Shown: positions 45,378-54,911, counted from the first letter of the stretch. The stretch is DNA of 64,000 nt from Mesonia ostreae (GCF_031845265.1 NZ_JAVRBG010000015.1:1-64000), one strand, 5' to 3'. Numbers and translations are program-made. The notes: generated by a model not told the origin, from the sequence alone.

Positions 45378-46265
45378 TTATTTGAATTGAGCCGAAACCT
45401 TTTCTGCTTTTCTACTTTCTGAGTAATCGTAAAAACCTTCTCCAGATTTAACACCTAATTTACCTGCTTGCACCATATTTACTAAAAGCGGACAAGGAGC
45501 ATATTTAGGATTCTTAAAGCCACCATACATCACCTCCAAAATGCTTAAACATACATCAAGCCCAATAAAATCGGCTAATTGAAGTGGTCCCATAGGATGC
45601 GCCATTCCCAATTTCATCACCGTATCAATTTCCTCTACTCCGGCAACACCGTTGTACAAAGTTTCAACCGACTCATTAATCATCGGCATTAAAATTCTAT
45701 TGGCGACAAAACCAGGGTAATCATTTACCTCTGTTGGTACTTTCTTTAAAGCTTTAGAAAGCTCCATAATTGTTTCTGTAGTCTCGTTAGAAGTGCTGTA
45801 ACCTCTAATGATTTCTACCAGTTTCATAATAGGCACCGGGTTCATAAAGTGCATTCCAATCACTTTGTCAGCTCTTTTAGTGACCGAGGCAATTTTAGTA
45901 ATAGAGATAGAACTGGTATTAGAAGCCAAAATCACCTCGTCTGAACAAAACTGATCTAAGTCTTTAAAAATCTGAAGTTTTAATTTTTCGTTCTCTGTAG
46001 CTGCTTCTACTACAAGACCTACAGATTTTACACCCTCTTCTAGCGAAGTAAATTTGGTAATATTATCTAAGGTATTAATTTTTTCGCTTTCGCTGATTTT
46101 TTCTTTGGCAATCATTCGGTCTAGATTCTTGGTAATGGTGGCCAAGCCTTTAGAAAGATTATCTTCAGAAACATCAATTAAGTTAACTTTATATCCAAAT
46201 TGTGCAAAAGTGTGGGCAATTCCGTTTCCCATAGTTCCTGCGCCAATAACTGCAATATTCTTCAT
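45378..46265 (-). CDS. 3-hydroxyacyl-CoA dehydrogenase (hydroxybutyryl type)
   Basis: A 295-residue NAD-dependent dehydrogenase. The Rossmann loop is VIGAGTMGNGIAHTFAQ (about 5-21), followed by SNTSSISIT (about 118-126), GMHFMNPVPIMKLVEII with the catalytic His (about 139-155) and PGFVANRIL (about 185-193). Length and motifs fit the 3-hydroxybutyryl-CoA dehydrogenase group, which reduces acetoacetyl-CoA or oxidises hydroxyacyl-CoA. Substrate length is open. In the same run as the Gfo/Idh and DUF1015 genes. Confidence 0.93.
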   Translation of the reverse strand: MKNIAVIGAGTMGNGIAHTFAQFGYKVNLIDVSEDNLSKGLATITKNLDRMIAKEKISESEKINTLDNITKFTSLEEGVKSVGLVVEAATENEKLKLQIFKDLDQFCSDEVILASNTSSISITKIASVTKRADKVIGMHFMNPVPIMKLVEIIRGYSTSNETTETIMELSKALKKVPTEVNDYPGFVANRILMPMINESVETLYNGVAGVEEIDTVMKLGMAHPMGPLQLADFIGLDVCLSILEVMYGGFKNPKYAPCPLLVNMVQAGKLGVKSGEGFYDYSESRKAEKVSAQFK

Positions 46266-46283
46266 AAGATTGTTTATATATTT

Positions 46284-47249
46284 TTAATTAGAAAAACTTT
46301 CAATAATTTGTTTCGCTACCTGTAAAGCTTTTGTGCCTTGCTCTAAAGTAACTCTTGGGGTGGTATTGTTATTAATCGCATCGGCAAAAGTTTCTAGCTC
46401 CTCAAGAATGGCATTGTTCTCTTCTACATCTGGATTATCAAAGTAAATTTGTTTTTTGATGCCTTCCGCATTTTGAAGAATCATATCAAAATCCCCCGGA
46501 CTTTCTGGTGCGTCTTTCATTTTTACCACTTCGCATTTTTTCTCCAAAAAATCTACCGAAATATAGGCGTCCTTCTGAAAGAAACGCGCTTTTCGCATCT
46601 GCTTCAAAGAAATTCTACTGGCAGTAAGGTTGGCCACACATCCGTTTTCAAACTCGATACGCGCATTACAAATGTCTGGAGTTTCACTAATGACAGAAAC
46701 TCCACTCGCATTAATTTGTTTTACTTCAGATTTTACGACACTTAAAATAGCGTCGATGTCATGAATCATCAAATCAAGAACTACGGGCACATCAGTTCCC
46801 CGCGGATTAAATTCCGCTAGACGGTGAGCTTCAATAAACATAGGCTTTTCAATCATTTCAGTAACCGCCTGAAAAGCAGGATTAAAACGCTCCACATGAC
46901 CCACTTGTCCTTTTACTTGATGTTTTTTGGCAAGTTGTACTAATTCTTCGGCTTCTTCTACGGTGTTGGTAATCGGTTTTTCAATAAACACATGCTTCCC
47001 AGCTTCAATTACCTTTTTAGCGGTTTCAAAATGCGAAAGCGTAGGCGTAACGATATCAATCACATCTGCTTGCGCAATTAAATCGTCTATAGAAGAAAAA
47101 ATTGGATAGTCAAATTCTTTAGAAACTTCTTGGGCATAGGCAGAATTACTGTCATAAAACCCAATTAAATTATAGTGTTCTGATTGATTTAATAAGCGCA
47201 GGTGAATTTTTCCTAAATGGCCTGCACCTATAACTCCAACGTTAAGCAT
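46284..47249 (-). CDS. Gfo/Idh/MocA-family oxidoreductase
   Basis: A 321-residue NAD(P)-dependent oxidoreductase. It has the N-terminal GVIGAGHLGKIHLRLL (about 4-19), the EKP motif in HVFIEKPIT (about 89-97), HVERFNPAF (about 118-126) and the C-terminal beta-sheet domain. Such enzymes oxidise or reduce sugars and related compounds; a role in UDP-sugar or cell-surface sugar metabolism is possible. First gene of the minus-strand run, 18 bp before the hydroxyacyl-CoA dehydrogenase. Confidence 0.92.
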   Translation of the reverse strand: MLNVGVIGAGHLGKIHLRLLNQSEHYNLIGFYDSNSAYAQEVSKEFDYPIFSSIDDLIAQADVIDIVTPTLSHFETAKKVIEAGKHVFIEKPITNTVEEAEELVQLAKKHQVKGQVGHVERFNPAFQAVTEMIEKPMFIEAHRLAEFNPRGTDVPVVLDLMIHDIDAILSVVKSEVKQINASGVSVISETPDICNARIEFENGCVANLTASRISLKQMRKARFFQKDAYISVDFLEKKCEVVKMKDAPESPGDFDMILQNAEGIKKQIYFDNPDVEENNAILEELETFADAINNNTTPRVTLEQGTKALQVAKQIIESFSN

Positions 47250-47391
47250 ACGATCTGGTTTTTCACAAAAATAGCATTTCTTTTATAGAAGTAGTATTAA
47301 TTTTTGTGAAATGAAGATTCAGAAATACAAGAAATACTTTTAATAATTCTATATTTATTTTACGTAACTTAGTAGGAACCAAGATCACACT

Positions 47392-48249
47392 ATGAAAACA
47401 ACACTACTTTTTCTTTTCGTAATTTTTTCAATTTCTCTTTTCGCCCAAACCACCAGTATTCCAGATGAAGGTTTTGAACAAGCTTTAATCGATTTGGGAA
47501 TCGATTCAGACCAAAGCATTAATGGCCAAGTTTTAACCAGCGATGTGGCGAGTGTGACGAGTTTGGACTTGTCTTGGAATATGATTGATAAAATTACTGG
47601 TATAGAGAGTTTTATTTCTTTAGAAGTTTTAAACATTTCTAATGCACATCTTTATTATTATAACACGGCATTAGACCTATCCTCATTAACTAACCTAAGA
47701 GAATTATATTTTGATGGATATGGAGATGTTATCACAAATTCTGCAACTAAAGTTATACTTAGTAATAATCCTAATTTAGAATTTATTTCGGCTATAGGTA
47801 ATTGGCCGTTAGAAATATTGGATTTAAAAGAATCGGATTTGAACATTTCTAACCTAGAATTATGGCTTGGTGATTATGATGGTTGGACGGGAGAACCAAT
47901 TCCTGTATGTGTGGAAGTGACCAATCCTACGGAAGCTACAAATGATCAAGGAATTTATAGCTCATGGAATATGTATGGTCCTATGAATTTTTCTTCTGAC
48001 TGTAACTTGGGGACTTTAAATAAGCAACAAATTACTGCGGAATTATATCCGAATCCTGTCCGAGAGCAATTTCAAATTCAAACTTCCAAAGAAATTAAAG
48101 AAGTAAACTTGTATTCTTTAAACGGAAAAGAAGTAGCAAAATTTAATGTGCAAAGGGCTTATGACATTTCTCAACTTCCTGCGGGAATTTATTTTGTGCA
48201 AATTCTTACCTCCAAAGGTACTGCAACACAAAAACTCATTAAGAATTAG
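47392..48249 (+). CDS. Small T9SS-exported leucine-rich-repeat-like protein
   Basis: A 285-residue exported protein. The signal peptide ends near FAQTT (residue 19). The mature part opens with SIPDEGFEQALIDLGIDSD and contains LRR-like turns (VTSLDLSWNMIDKITGI, LEVLNISNAHL, LRELYFDGYG), then a short loop region with CVEVTNPTEA typical of the end of such domains. It ends in a type A T9SS sorting domain (about 212-285; LYPNPVREQF, LPAGIYFVQIL, KLIKN). Likely a surface or secreted binding protein. Divergent from the Gfo/Idh gene. Confidence 0.87.
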   Translation: MKTTLLFLFVIFSISLFAQTTSIPDEGFEQALIDLGIDSDQSINGQVLTSDVASVTSLDLSWNMIDKITGIESFISLEVLNISNAHLYYYNTALDLSSLTNLRELYFDGYGDVITNSATKVILSNNPNLEFISAIGNWPLEILDLKESDLNISNLELWLGDYDGWTGEPIPVCVEVTNPTEATNDQGIYSSWNMYGPMNFSSDCNLGTLNKQQITAELYPNPVREQFQIQTSKEIKEVNLYSLNGKEVAKFNVQRAYDISQLPAGIYFVQILTSKGTATQKLIKN

Positions 48250-48345
48250 AACCTTAGGCAAAACCTTATTTTTAAAGAGATTTTCTTTGATAGATAGCCA
48301 AGAATTGAATAGATTTTTGGCTATTTTTATGCAAAATTTGGCGCA

Positions 48346-48987
48346 TTGAAAGATAATTTTAGACATCAAGGAAAGAGACAGCATCTGGTAGAAATTCTTA
48401 GAGAAAAAGGAATTACCGATGAGAAAGTTTTAGCAGCAATCAATAAGATTCCGCGGCACTTGTTTATGGACAGTTCTTTTGAAGATCACGCCTATCAAGA
48501 TAAAGCTTTTCCCATTGCAGCAGACCAAACCATCTCTCAGCCTTACACGGTAGCTTTTCAAACCCAATTGCTAGAGGTAAAAAGAGGAGATGAAATTCTT
48601 GAAATTGGTACAGGAAGCGGTTATCAAACTGCGGTCTTGTGTGAACTCGGAGCTCGAGTTTACAGTATTGAACGCCAACAAGAATTATATAAAAAAACGA
48701 AACTCTTTTTAAATAAGATAGGTTATAGGCCTAAATACCTCACTTTTGGCGATGGTTACAAGGGTTTGCCTTTATACAAACCTTTTGACAAAGCCATTGT
48801 TACTGCTGGCGCTCCTTACGTGCCAAATCCCTTATTGGCACAGTTAAAAGTAGGAGGGAGACTGGTGATTCCGGTAGGAACAGACAGTCAGGTGATGACT
48901 TTATTTATTCGTAAATCGGCTAAAGAATTTGAGAAAAAAGTATTTGGAGAATTTAGGTTTGTTCCCTTACTGGAAGATAAAAATTAA
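48346..48987 (+). CDS. pcm: Protein-L-isoaspartate O-methyltransferase
   Basis: Repairs isoaspartyl residues in aged proteins using SAM. The 213 residues show IPRHLFMD and AFPIAADQTISQPYTVAFQTQLL (about 37-75), EIGTGSGYQTAVLCELG (about 85-101) and the C-terminal GGRLVIPVG (about 167-175). Full size. The start is TTG at 48346 (MKDNFRHQGKRQHLV), the usual N-terminus; there is no ATG near it. Downstream lies the tandem-repeat region. Confidence 0.94.
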   Translation: MKDNFRHQGKRQHLVEILREKGITDEKVLAAINKIPRHLFMDSSFEDHAYQDKAFPIAADQTISQPYTVAFQTQLLEVKRGDEILEIGTGSGYQTAVLCELGARVYSIERQQELYKKTKLFLNKIGYRPKYLTFGDGYKGLPLYKPFDKAIVTAGAPYVPNPLLAQLKVGGRLVIPVGTDSQVMTLFIRKSAKEFEKKVFGEFRFVPLLEDKN

Positions 48988-49014
48988 TAGAAGGTAAAAA
49001 AACTTCTCAAAATC

Positions 49015-49150
49015 TGTCACCCTGAACTGGCTTCAGGGTCTGCTTTTCGACTAGTTCTTCGCTTCTTTAGAATGTTCGACGACTCGCAATTGTTAACAAA
49101 AGTATCTCGGTTTCCTTAGTAAGAGATGCTGAAACAGGTTCAGCAAGACA
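49015..49150. repeat. 136-bp hairpin-ended repeat, copy 1
   Basis: Begins TGTCACCCTGAACTGG and ends TTCAGCAAGACA. Both ends carry hairpins (CCTGAA/TTCAGG at the left, GCTGAA/TTCAGC at the right) and the two ends are imperfect inverted repeats of each other. By eye 125 of 136 positions equal copy 2. Confidence 0.85.
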
Positions 49151-49196
49151 GTAAGACTGGTATAAATTTTATTCTATATTTTTTCGTCCTGAGACT

Positions 49197-49332
49197 TGTC
49201 ACCCTGAACTGGTTTCAGGGTCTGCTTTTCGACTAGTTCTTCGCTTCTTAAGAATATTCGACGACTCGGAATTGTTAACAAAAATGTCTCGGTTTCCTAA
49301 GGATGAGATGCTGAAACAAGTTCAGCATGACA
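49197..49332. repeat. 136-bp hairpin-ended repeat, copy 2
   Basis: Same orientation and same length as copy 1, with 11 substitutions and no gaps. Ends TTCAGCATGACA. Its right end lies 30 bp from the stop of the DUF5686 gene. Confidence 0.85.
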
Positions 49333-49362
49333 GTAGTGGAAAGAGTATAGACTATTTAGTAA

Positions 49363-51822
49363 CTAAAAACTAAGTCCAAACACAAAAGCTCCATTTTGCC
49401 AACCTCCTTGATAAGGTTGTACGTAATCTACACGTAAAAACCTGAACTTTCCAATTCCTAAATTGCTAATTCCCACCGTAAACTCGGTATAAGGTTTGTG
49501 CGATTGTGTCATCAAGGAATGCGCGCCCACCACCATATTAAAGTTAAGCTGATTAATTCCAGGGATTTTCCCTAAAATCCATCCGTTAAAATCGTGTTCT
49601 ACATGCGCTTCAGCATAATCATCGTTGGTGCTATGCGTATAATACGGCAGTAAGTTAAATTTGGCTAAGGCATTATCTAAATTGATTCTGGTTTGGTTTC
49701 CGCGGAAATGTTGGTAATCAACCAATGAAATCTCATCTGCATTAAAAAATTTCCCAGCTCTTAGCCCGTAATTAAATTCTCCCTTATTTTGTAAACTCAG
49801 CGTTTGATCTGCCGAAATTTTCAGTAAATCAAAATTGTACTGTTTAATGTCAGAAGCAAATCCTTTTTCATATCCCACCCAAAGCGTAGGGAAGTCGTTG
49901 TTGTTTACGTTATATTTTCCGTCGGGGTAATTATAATATTCCTGTCCGAAGTTAATCCGCGCATTCAGTTTTAATTTGGCAATCGTGTGTTCTTTAAAGG
50001 AAGCCGAGCCAAAAGCTTGTGGTGCAAATGGGTTGTTAGATGTATAGCCGCCGTTATCATCGTTGATAAAAACGTGGTCTGTGGTGTTAAAAAGCGGACT
50101 CCTTTTTTCTGCGCTTAACGCGGAATAGAAACGAAAACCATTAAACAATTCTTCAGAATAAGTAGCTTCAGCAAATAATTTATCGTAGAGTTTTAGGTAA
50201 TTGCGTTCAAATAAAATATTAGCTGCATCATTTACATAAAGTGGAAGCGGATCTGTATCATTTATTTGCATCGCTTTAATCCCTCCACTTAGAGCGATTA
50301 TAGGTTTAGACTTGTTGTTGAGTTTGCTTCTAAAACCTCCACTTACACGGTAGCGATCATCGCTTAGGCCATAACTCATATCGCTAAATAAATTCCAATA
50401 CGTGTTTTCTTCTTCGTTTCTTTTGGTAAAATTAAGGTCTAGATTTACGTTCCAGCCTTGCACCGTATTATAATGCAAACCCGTTAAAGGTCCGCTAATA
50501 CTGAATCGATAAGCTTTATGCGAGTTTTGATAGCTATAACCAAAAAGAGGATCGGTTAACGAAAACTTATTCCTTACGCCATCAATAGAATCCTTGTACA
50601 CCTTAGAGTTTTTGCGTTCTTGAACACTATCTTTTTTCACATAATCTGTCAATTCTTCATCTGTTAACGGAATAGGGCGAATGCCTTGCCAAAACAACGA
50701 ATCTTTTTTATTGGCTTCGTCTTCAAAACTCATAATCTCTCTGCTAAAAGATGTATCATCAAACTGCGGACTAAAATCGTGATTGCTATACACTGCAGAA
50801 AAGCGTCCGTCGCCACTCACGCCAAAAATTCCCCAGGTGAAATCTACGGTTTGGGAGATTTTTACCCAAAGCTCATCGTTCTTATTGTATTTAAAATTTT
50901 GTTTAAATACCAAGGTATCAATAGGAGTGATTTGCATGGCTTTCCCCGTGGTGCTTAGATCTACGCCGTAAACCTCCCAGTCGTCTTCAATAATGTAGAT
51001 GTACCCAAAAAAGATTCGGTCATTCTTACGTTTGGGCGTCACTTTTATTTTATTGATGAGGTTGCCTTGTTCGTCATAAAAAACGCCGTCTAGCTTATAA
51101 TCATAATAGTTAAACGCATAATCTGCGATAGGAGAAACCAACTCGGTGTTGAGTTCTATGGTATTGTTGTAGAAATTAAAATTCGCTTCGCGTGCACTGT
51201 TCAAGCTGAATCCGTTATCGTTTCCGCTTACTTTGGAAGCCACAATTTTCTCGTGAAAGTCATCTGGAGCTTTAAATTTGATTTTGGAGATGGTTTCAGA
51301 TAAGTAAACGATTCCGCTACGGGTAGAATCTAATCCGCCCCCAAGGTCACCTACTTCAGCTCCCAGTATTTTTTTGGGAGCGTTCTTTATTTTCCATAAG
51401 CCACGCGAATAAAAATCTGCCGTATAAGCATCGGTTTTAGCTAGATTTTCCTTTCTATATTCAATCGCTTTTTTAATCACGCGAATCGCTGGATTTTCTC
51501 CAGATTTAAGAACAACTTCATCTAAACTTGTAGATTCTTCCGCTAAGGAAACATTTAAAATAAATGGAAACCGCTCCAAAATCACTTCTTTCTCCAGCGT
51601 TTTAAAGCCTAAAAACTGAAAAACCAGCGTATGAGTTCCTGTTTGTTCATAATCGAGCTTGTAATTTCCTTCGTTGTTAGTGGTGGTTCCTTTGTAAGTG
51701 TCTTTTATAAAGATATTTACATAAGGAATAGGCTCTCCAGCATCATCGGTTACCTTACCAACTATTTGCGAGAATCCAGAAAATGAAGTAATAAGAAGTG
51801 CTAGAAGTAAAAGTTTTTTCAA
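49363..51822 (-). CDS. DUF5686-family outer membrane protein
   Basis: An 819-residue outer-membrane protein. After the signal peptide (to about 18) there is a carboxypeptidase-regulatory-like domain (about 20-95; IVGKVTDDAGEPIPYVNIFI), then the DUF5686 part with VIKKAIEYRKENLAKTDAYTADFYSRGLW (about 108-136) and a C-terminal barrel-like region rich in aromatic and alternating strands, ending in F (GAFVFGLSF). There is no TonB box or plug domain, so it is not a receptor. Members are widespread in Bacteroidetes; role unproven. A perfect 12-bp palindrome TTTCCGCGGAAA (49697-49708) lies within. 11 bp after smpB on the same strand. Confidence 0.88.
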   Translation of the reverse strand: MKKLLLLALLITSFSGFSQIVGKVTDDAGEPIPYVNIFIKDTYKGTTTNNEGNYKLDYEQTGTHTLVFQFLGFKTLEKEVILERFPFILNVSLAEESTSLDEVVLKSGENPAIRVIKKAIEYRKENLAKTDAYTADFYSRGLWKIKNAPKKILGAEVGDLGGGLDSTRSGIVYLSETISKIKFKAPDDFHEKIVASKVSGNDNGFSLNSAREANFNFYNNTIELNTELVSPIADYAFNYYDYKLDGVFYDEQGNLINKIKVTPKRKNDRIFFGYIYIIEDDWEVYGVDLSTTGKAMQITPIDTLVFKQNFKYNKNDELWVKISQTVDFTWGIFGVSGDGRFSAVYSNHDFSPQFDDTSFSREIMSFEDEANKKDSLFWQGIRPIPLTDEELTDYVKKDSVQERKNSKVYKDSIDGVRNKFSLTDPLFGYSYQNSHKAYRFSISGPLTGLHYNTVQGWNVNLDLNFTKRNEEENTYWNLFSDMSYGLSDDRYRVSGGFRSKLNNKSKPIIALSGGIKAMQINDTDPLPLYVNDAANILFERNYLKLYDKLFAEATYSEELFNGFRFYSALSAEKRSPLFNTTDHVFINDDNGGYTSNNPFAPQAFGSASFKEHTIAKLKLNARINFGQEYYNYPDGKYNVNNNDFPTLWVGYEKGFASDIKQYNFDLLKISADQTLSLQNKGEFNYGLRAGKFFNADEISLVDYQHFRGNQTRINLDNALAKFNLLPYYTHSTNDDYAEAHVEHDFNGWILGKIPGINQLNFNMVVGAHSLMTQSHKPYTEFTVGISNLGIGKFRFLRVDYVQPYQGGWQNGAFVFGLSF
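49697..49708. repeat. CGCGGAA-family palindrome in DUF5686 gene
   Basis: TTTCCGCGGAAA, a perfect 12-bp palindrome encoding part of HFRGNQ. Confidence 0.6.
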
Positions 51823-51833
51823 AAGAAATGATT

Positions 51834-52292
51834 TTAGTTAAATTCTTTTTTAATGCGATCTAAACGGCGTTTGCTATCTCGATCTTTAATAGTTTCCCGT
51901 TTGTCATGGGTTTTCTTTCCCTTACAAAGTGCAATGCTTAGCTTTGCCAAACCTCGATCGTTTATAAATAAGCGTAATGGGATAATGGTCAATCCCGTTG
52001 AGGTTACCTGTTTGTACAGTTTGCGTAATTCTTTCTTTTGAAGTAATAATTTGCGTTCACTTTTTGGATTGTGATTAAAATGCGTGGCGTGAGAATATTC
52101 TTCCACATGCATATTAATGACAAATAACTCGCCGTTATGAAACTCGCAAAAGCTTTCGGCAATTCCAGCCTTTCCAGCTCTAATAGATTTAATTTCGGTT
52201 CCCGCTAATTTGATCCCTGCCACAAACTTTTCAAGGACTTCATATTGAAACTTAGCTTTCCGATTCTTTATGTTGATATTGTTTTTACTCAT
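51834..52292 (-). CDS. smpB: SsrA-binding protein SmpB
   Basis: SmpB binds tmRNA and rescues stalled ribosomes. The 152 residues show NRKAKFQYEVLEKFVAGIKLAGTEIKSIRAGK (about 10-41), the SmpB core with the GTEIKSIR signature, and a basic C-terminal tail (KGKKTHDKRETIKDRDSKRRLDRI) that inserts in the mRNA channel. Complete. The tmRNA gene itself is not seen in this window. Confidence 0.97.
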   Translation of the reverse strand: MSKNNINIKNRKAKFQYEVLEKFVAGIKLAGTEIKSIRAGKAGIAESFCEFHNGELFVINMHVEEYSHATHFNHNPKSERKLLLQKKELRKLYKQVTSTGLTIIPLRLFINDRGLAKLSIALCKGKKTHDKRETIKDRDSKRRLDRIKKEFN

Positions 52293-52439
52293 AGCATGTG
52301 CTAAAATAGGAAGCTTTTTTCAATTAATCATAGGCTGTACCCTTAAAGACGTCATAAAATTAGATATGTTACAATTTTGAGGGACGCAAAGTTTGCTTTC
52401 CTAAGAACTTCTGTATATTTACAAACAAATGAAATACCT

Positions 52440-53240
52440 ATGAAACAGATCTGTATTTTCTTATTATTTACTGCAATGATAAGTTGTAAAAATGAGTCTA
52501 AAGAGCCAACAGTAGAGGTGAAAGATGATTTTACAGAAGAAAAAGTTGCCAAAGCACAAGAGGTTTTAAGTAAGGTAATTGAACGGGCAGGTGGAGATAA
52601 ATACCAAACATCTGCAATAGAATTTCGCTTTCGCGGAAATAAATACAGTAGCGTTCGCAATTGCGGAATGTACGAGCTACAAAAACTGGAAGTTACTGAA
52701 GATGGGGATAGCATTAAAGATGTGTTATCTAATATGGGTTTTGAACGCTTTGTGAACCGAGAGAAATTAAGCTTACATGATTCTCTAGTTACAAAATATA
52801 GCAATTCTTTAAATTCAGTGCATTATTTTGTACAACTGCCTTTTGGTCTTAACGATGCTGCAGTAAAGAAATCGTATTTAGATACGGTTAGCATCGAGAA
52901 AAATAAATACCATAAAATTAAAGTACAATTTACCGAAGAAGGTGGGGGCGATGATCATGAGGATGTGTATATGTATTGGGTTAATGTAGAGAAAAACACC
53001 ATAGATTATTTAGCTTATTCTTTTGAAGTGAACGGCGGCGGAATGCGTTTTAGAAAAGCGATTAATCCTAAGATAGTCAATGGGATACGTTTTGCTGATT
53101 ACGAAAATTACGCTCCAAAAGAGGACAATCTAAATGTAGAAAATTTAGACAAGGCCTTTATGAATGATAAGCTTAAAAAGCTCTCAGAGATTATTAATGA
53201 AGACATAAGAGTGGTAGTGGGAGAAAATAATTGCGATTAA
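52440..53240 (+). CDS. DUF6503-like lipoprotein
   Basis: A lipoprotein of about 266 residues. The start MKQICIFLLFTAMISC at 52440 gives a standard lipoprotein signal with lipobox MISC; the frame is open 21 codons further up, but that part is not signal-like. The mature part has KVIERAGGDKYQTSAIEFRFRGNKYS (about 48-73), which I associate with DUF6503, and later VYMYWVNVEKNTIDYLAYSF. Probably an antiparallel beta protein at the outer membrane. Divergent from smpB and convergent with the next gene. Confidence 0.75.
   Translation: MKQICIFLLFTAMISCKNESKEPTVEVKDDFTEEKVAKAQEVLSKVIERAGGDKYQTSAIEFRFRGNKYSSVRNCGMYELQKLEVTEDGDSIKDVLSNMGFERFVNREKLSLHDSLVTKYSNSLNSVHYFVQLPFGLNDAAVKKSYLDTVSIEKNKYHKIKVQFTEEGGGDDHEDVYMYWVNVEKNTIDYLAYSFEVNGGGMRFRKAINPKIVNGIRFADYENYAPKEDNLNVENLDKAFMNDKLKKLSEIINEDIRVVVGENNCD
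52622..52640. repeat. CGCGGAA-family palindrome in DUF6503 gene
   Basis: ATTTCGCTTTCGCGGAAAT, a near palindrome encoding part of FRFRGN. Confidence 0.55.
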
Positions 53241-53785
53241 AGCGGATGCTTGGTTAAAGAGCTTTTCATTTTTCCGTTCTTATAAACGACTATTTTGTAT
53301 AGGTTGCTATTATTGCCATCGTCGATGTCTTTATACTTTTGTTTTCCTAAAATAAGGTTGACAAATTTTGGCGTCGTATCGCTATGACCAACCACTAAAA
53401 CCGTTTTTCCTTTGGTTTCTTTTTGAAAATCTACATCGTTTAATTTTTTAACGCTGTACGATCTTACCTCTGTATTAAATACTTTTGCAGTTGGGGCTGC
53501 GGTTTGTTGAGTGCGTTTAAAGTTGCTGCTGTACACCAAATCTATTTTTTTATCTTGGAGTATTTTTGCCCAATTTTCGGCTCTTTCCTGTCCAACTTTT
53601 TTTAAAGAAGGATTATTTCCGTCGGTAGAACGATCTTTTTCCCCGTGTCTTATAAAGTAATAGGTAGTCTCAATCTCATGTTGAATCTCTTCCGCAGCAG
53701 CGATTTTATCATTTTTTACTGAAGTCGAAGGTTGATCTTTGCATGAAAAGAATACGGTGAGTAAATATATAAAGGTATATTTCAT
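53237..53785 (-). CDS. Histidine-phosphatase-family lipoprotein
   Basis: A lipoprotein of about 182 residues in the phosphoglycerate-mutase-like histidine phosphatase family. MKYTFIYLLTVFFSC at 53785 gives the lipoprotein signal; the frame opens 8 codons earlier. Catalytic residues are the RHG motif in YFIRHGEKDRS (about 45-55) and the second His in VLVVGHSDTTP (about 131-141). It removes phosphate from an unknown substrate in the periplasm. The start overlaps the end of the upstream esterase-like gene (53790), so the two are linked. Convergent with the DUF6503 gene. Confidence 0.88.
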   Translation of the reverse strand: MKYTFIYLLTVFFSCKDQPSTSVKNDKIAAAEEIQHEIETTYYFIRHGEKDRSTDGNNPSLKKVGQERAENWAKILQDKKIDLVYSSNFKRTQQTAAPTAKVFNTEVRSYSVKKLNDVDFQKETKGKTVLVVGHSDTTPKFVNLILGKQKYKDIDDGNNSNLYKIVVYKNGKMKSSLTKHPL

Positions 53786-53789
53786 AAGC

Positions 53790-54911
53790 TTAATTGTTGA
53801 TAATTTCAAACCACAGAAGCTGGTTAAGTTGTGGCATAAAACTACTAAAGTTATTATCTGAGATTAAAAGTAAGGTTTTATTTCCATTTTCTAAGCGAGG
53901 ACCATAACAAAATCCTTCTAAGTTATCAATGGTATTATTGGTTAAAAACTTCCGGATATCTTCTAAATCTAACACCAGATTTTTTTCTGTGTTTGGTTTT
54001 GCTAAACCACGAACCGACTTTTTATCTAAAGTGTTTTCGCTTTCATAAACCACATATTCATAGATATGCACATTGTGAGCCTTGCGGCCTCTGCCCGCAG
54101 AAAAGGCTCTTTCTAAAACTAAAAACCGATTTTTATCTAGCGCAAGAATATCTGTAAGTCCATTCAGATAAAACGGTAGAAAAGGTATTTTCCTAATTCT
54201 CCCAAGTGGGTAAGTGAATTGTTTTTGAGGTTTGGTATTTTCAAAATCATAATAAGTAAACCGTACTGGCGACTTTGTGCCATAGAGTTTGGGCTTGGGA
54301 CCATCTGCTTCTAATGGAAGCTCATTAGCTACCCAAAAACCTTGCTGATCTGTGCTCACTGTAATTCCTTCAAGAACACCATTATTTCTTGGTTTGGATT
54401 CACTGTGGGCCTTAAACTGAGACGGAATATCATACTTATTTATCAATTTTCCTTGCTGATTATATTGTAAGATAGAAGGATCTTTAGCGTTGTTTATCGA
54501 GCCTTCGCTCACCACTATAAAATCCTTTTCTGTTGGGGTGATCATAAAGTCTTCTAGATCTAAATGACTATTTTTAAGCGAAGAATCAGGTTTATCTAGT
54601 AAAATAACTTCTTTAAAAATAAGACTATCTACCTTTCTTTTGCTGGTATACAGACGAGTTTTATAAATTCTTGGATTATTAGGATCGTCGCAAACCATAT
54701 AATATTCATCACCTTTTTTTGCAATTCCAGAGAGACCTCCAATCTTGGTATTGCTTAAAGTAGCATCCTCAGGAATGATATGTTCATCTAGAAATCTAAG
54801 TTTTATTGAAGGTTCTTTAGATGGAGGTAAGGAAGCGCAATTAGTTAATAAGGTTAAAGATATTGAGAAAAGTAACAGCTTGGCTAAAAGTTTTATTTTA
54901 TTTAAAAACAT
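53790..54911 (-). CDS. Esterase-like phytase-family lipoprotein
   Basis: A lipoprotein of about 373 residues. Start MFLNKIKLLAKLLLF at 54911 gives a signal peptide with lipobox LTNC; an ATG six codons earlier is possible. The mature part has GGLSGIAKKGDEYYMVCDDPNNPRIY, FMITPTEKDFIVVSEGS, NNGVLEGIT and a late NLEGFCYGPRLENGNKTLLLISDNNF, which are blocks of the esterase-like activity of phytase family, probably a beta-propeller. Substrate unknown. Its partner downstream is a histidine phosphatase, which suggests joint action on a phosphorylated compound. Confidence 0.83.
   Translation of the reverse strand: MFLNKIKLLAKLLLFSISLTLLTNCASLPPSKEPSIKLRFLDEHIIPEDATLSNTKIGGLSGIAKKGDEYYMVCDDPNNPRIYKTRLYTSKRKVDSLIFKEVILLDKPDSSLKNSHLDLEDFMITPTEKDFIVVSEGSINNAKDPSILQYNQQGKLINKYDIPSQFKAHSESKPRNNGVLEGITVSTDQQGFWVANELPLEADGPKPKLYGTKSPVRFTYYDFENTKPQKQFTYPLGRIRKIPFLPFYLNGLTDILALDKNRFLVLERAFSAGRGRKAHNVHIYEYVVYESENTLDKKSVRGLAKPNTEKNLVLDLEDIRKFLTNNTIDNLEGFCYGPRLENGNKTLLLISDNNFSSFMPQLNQLLWFEIINN

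Larger units (their letters stand above)
48988..49362. other. Repeat-bearing intergenic region
   Basis: No gene. It consists almost entirely of two direct copies of a 136-bp element (49015-49150 and 49197-49332) separated by 46 bp of AT-rich DNA. Confidence 0.8.

Noticed and set aside
49015..49332. Direct repeats as a CRISPR array
   Set aside because: Only two units of 136 bp with a 46-bp AT-rich gap and no cas genes in the window.
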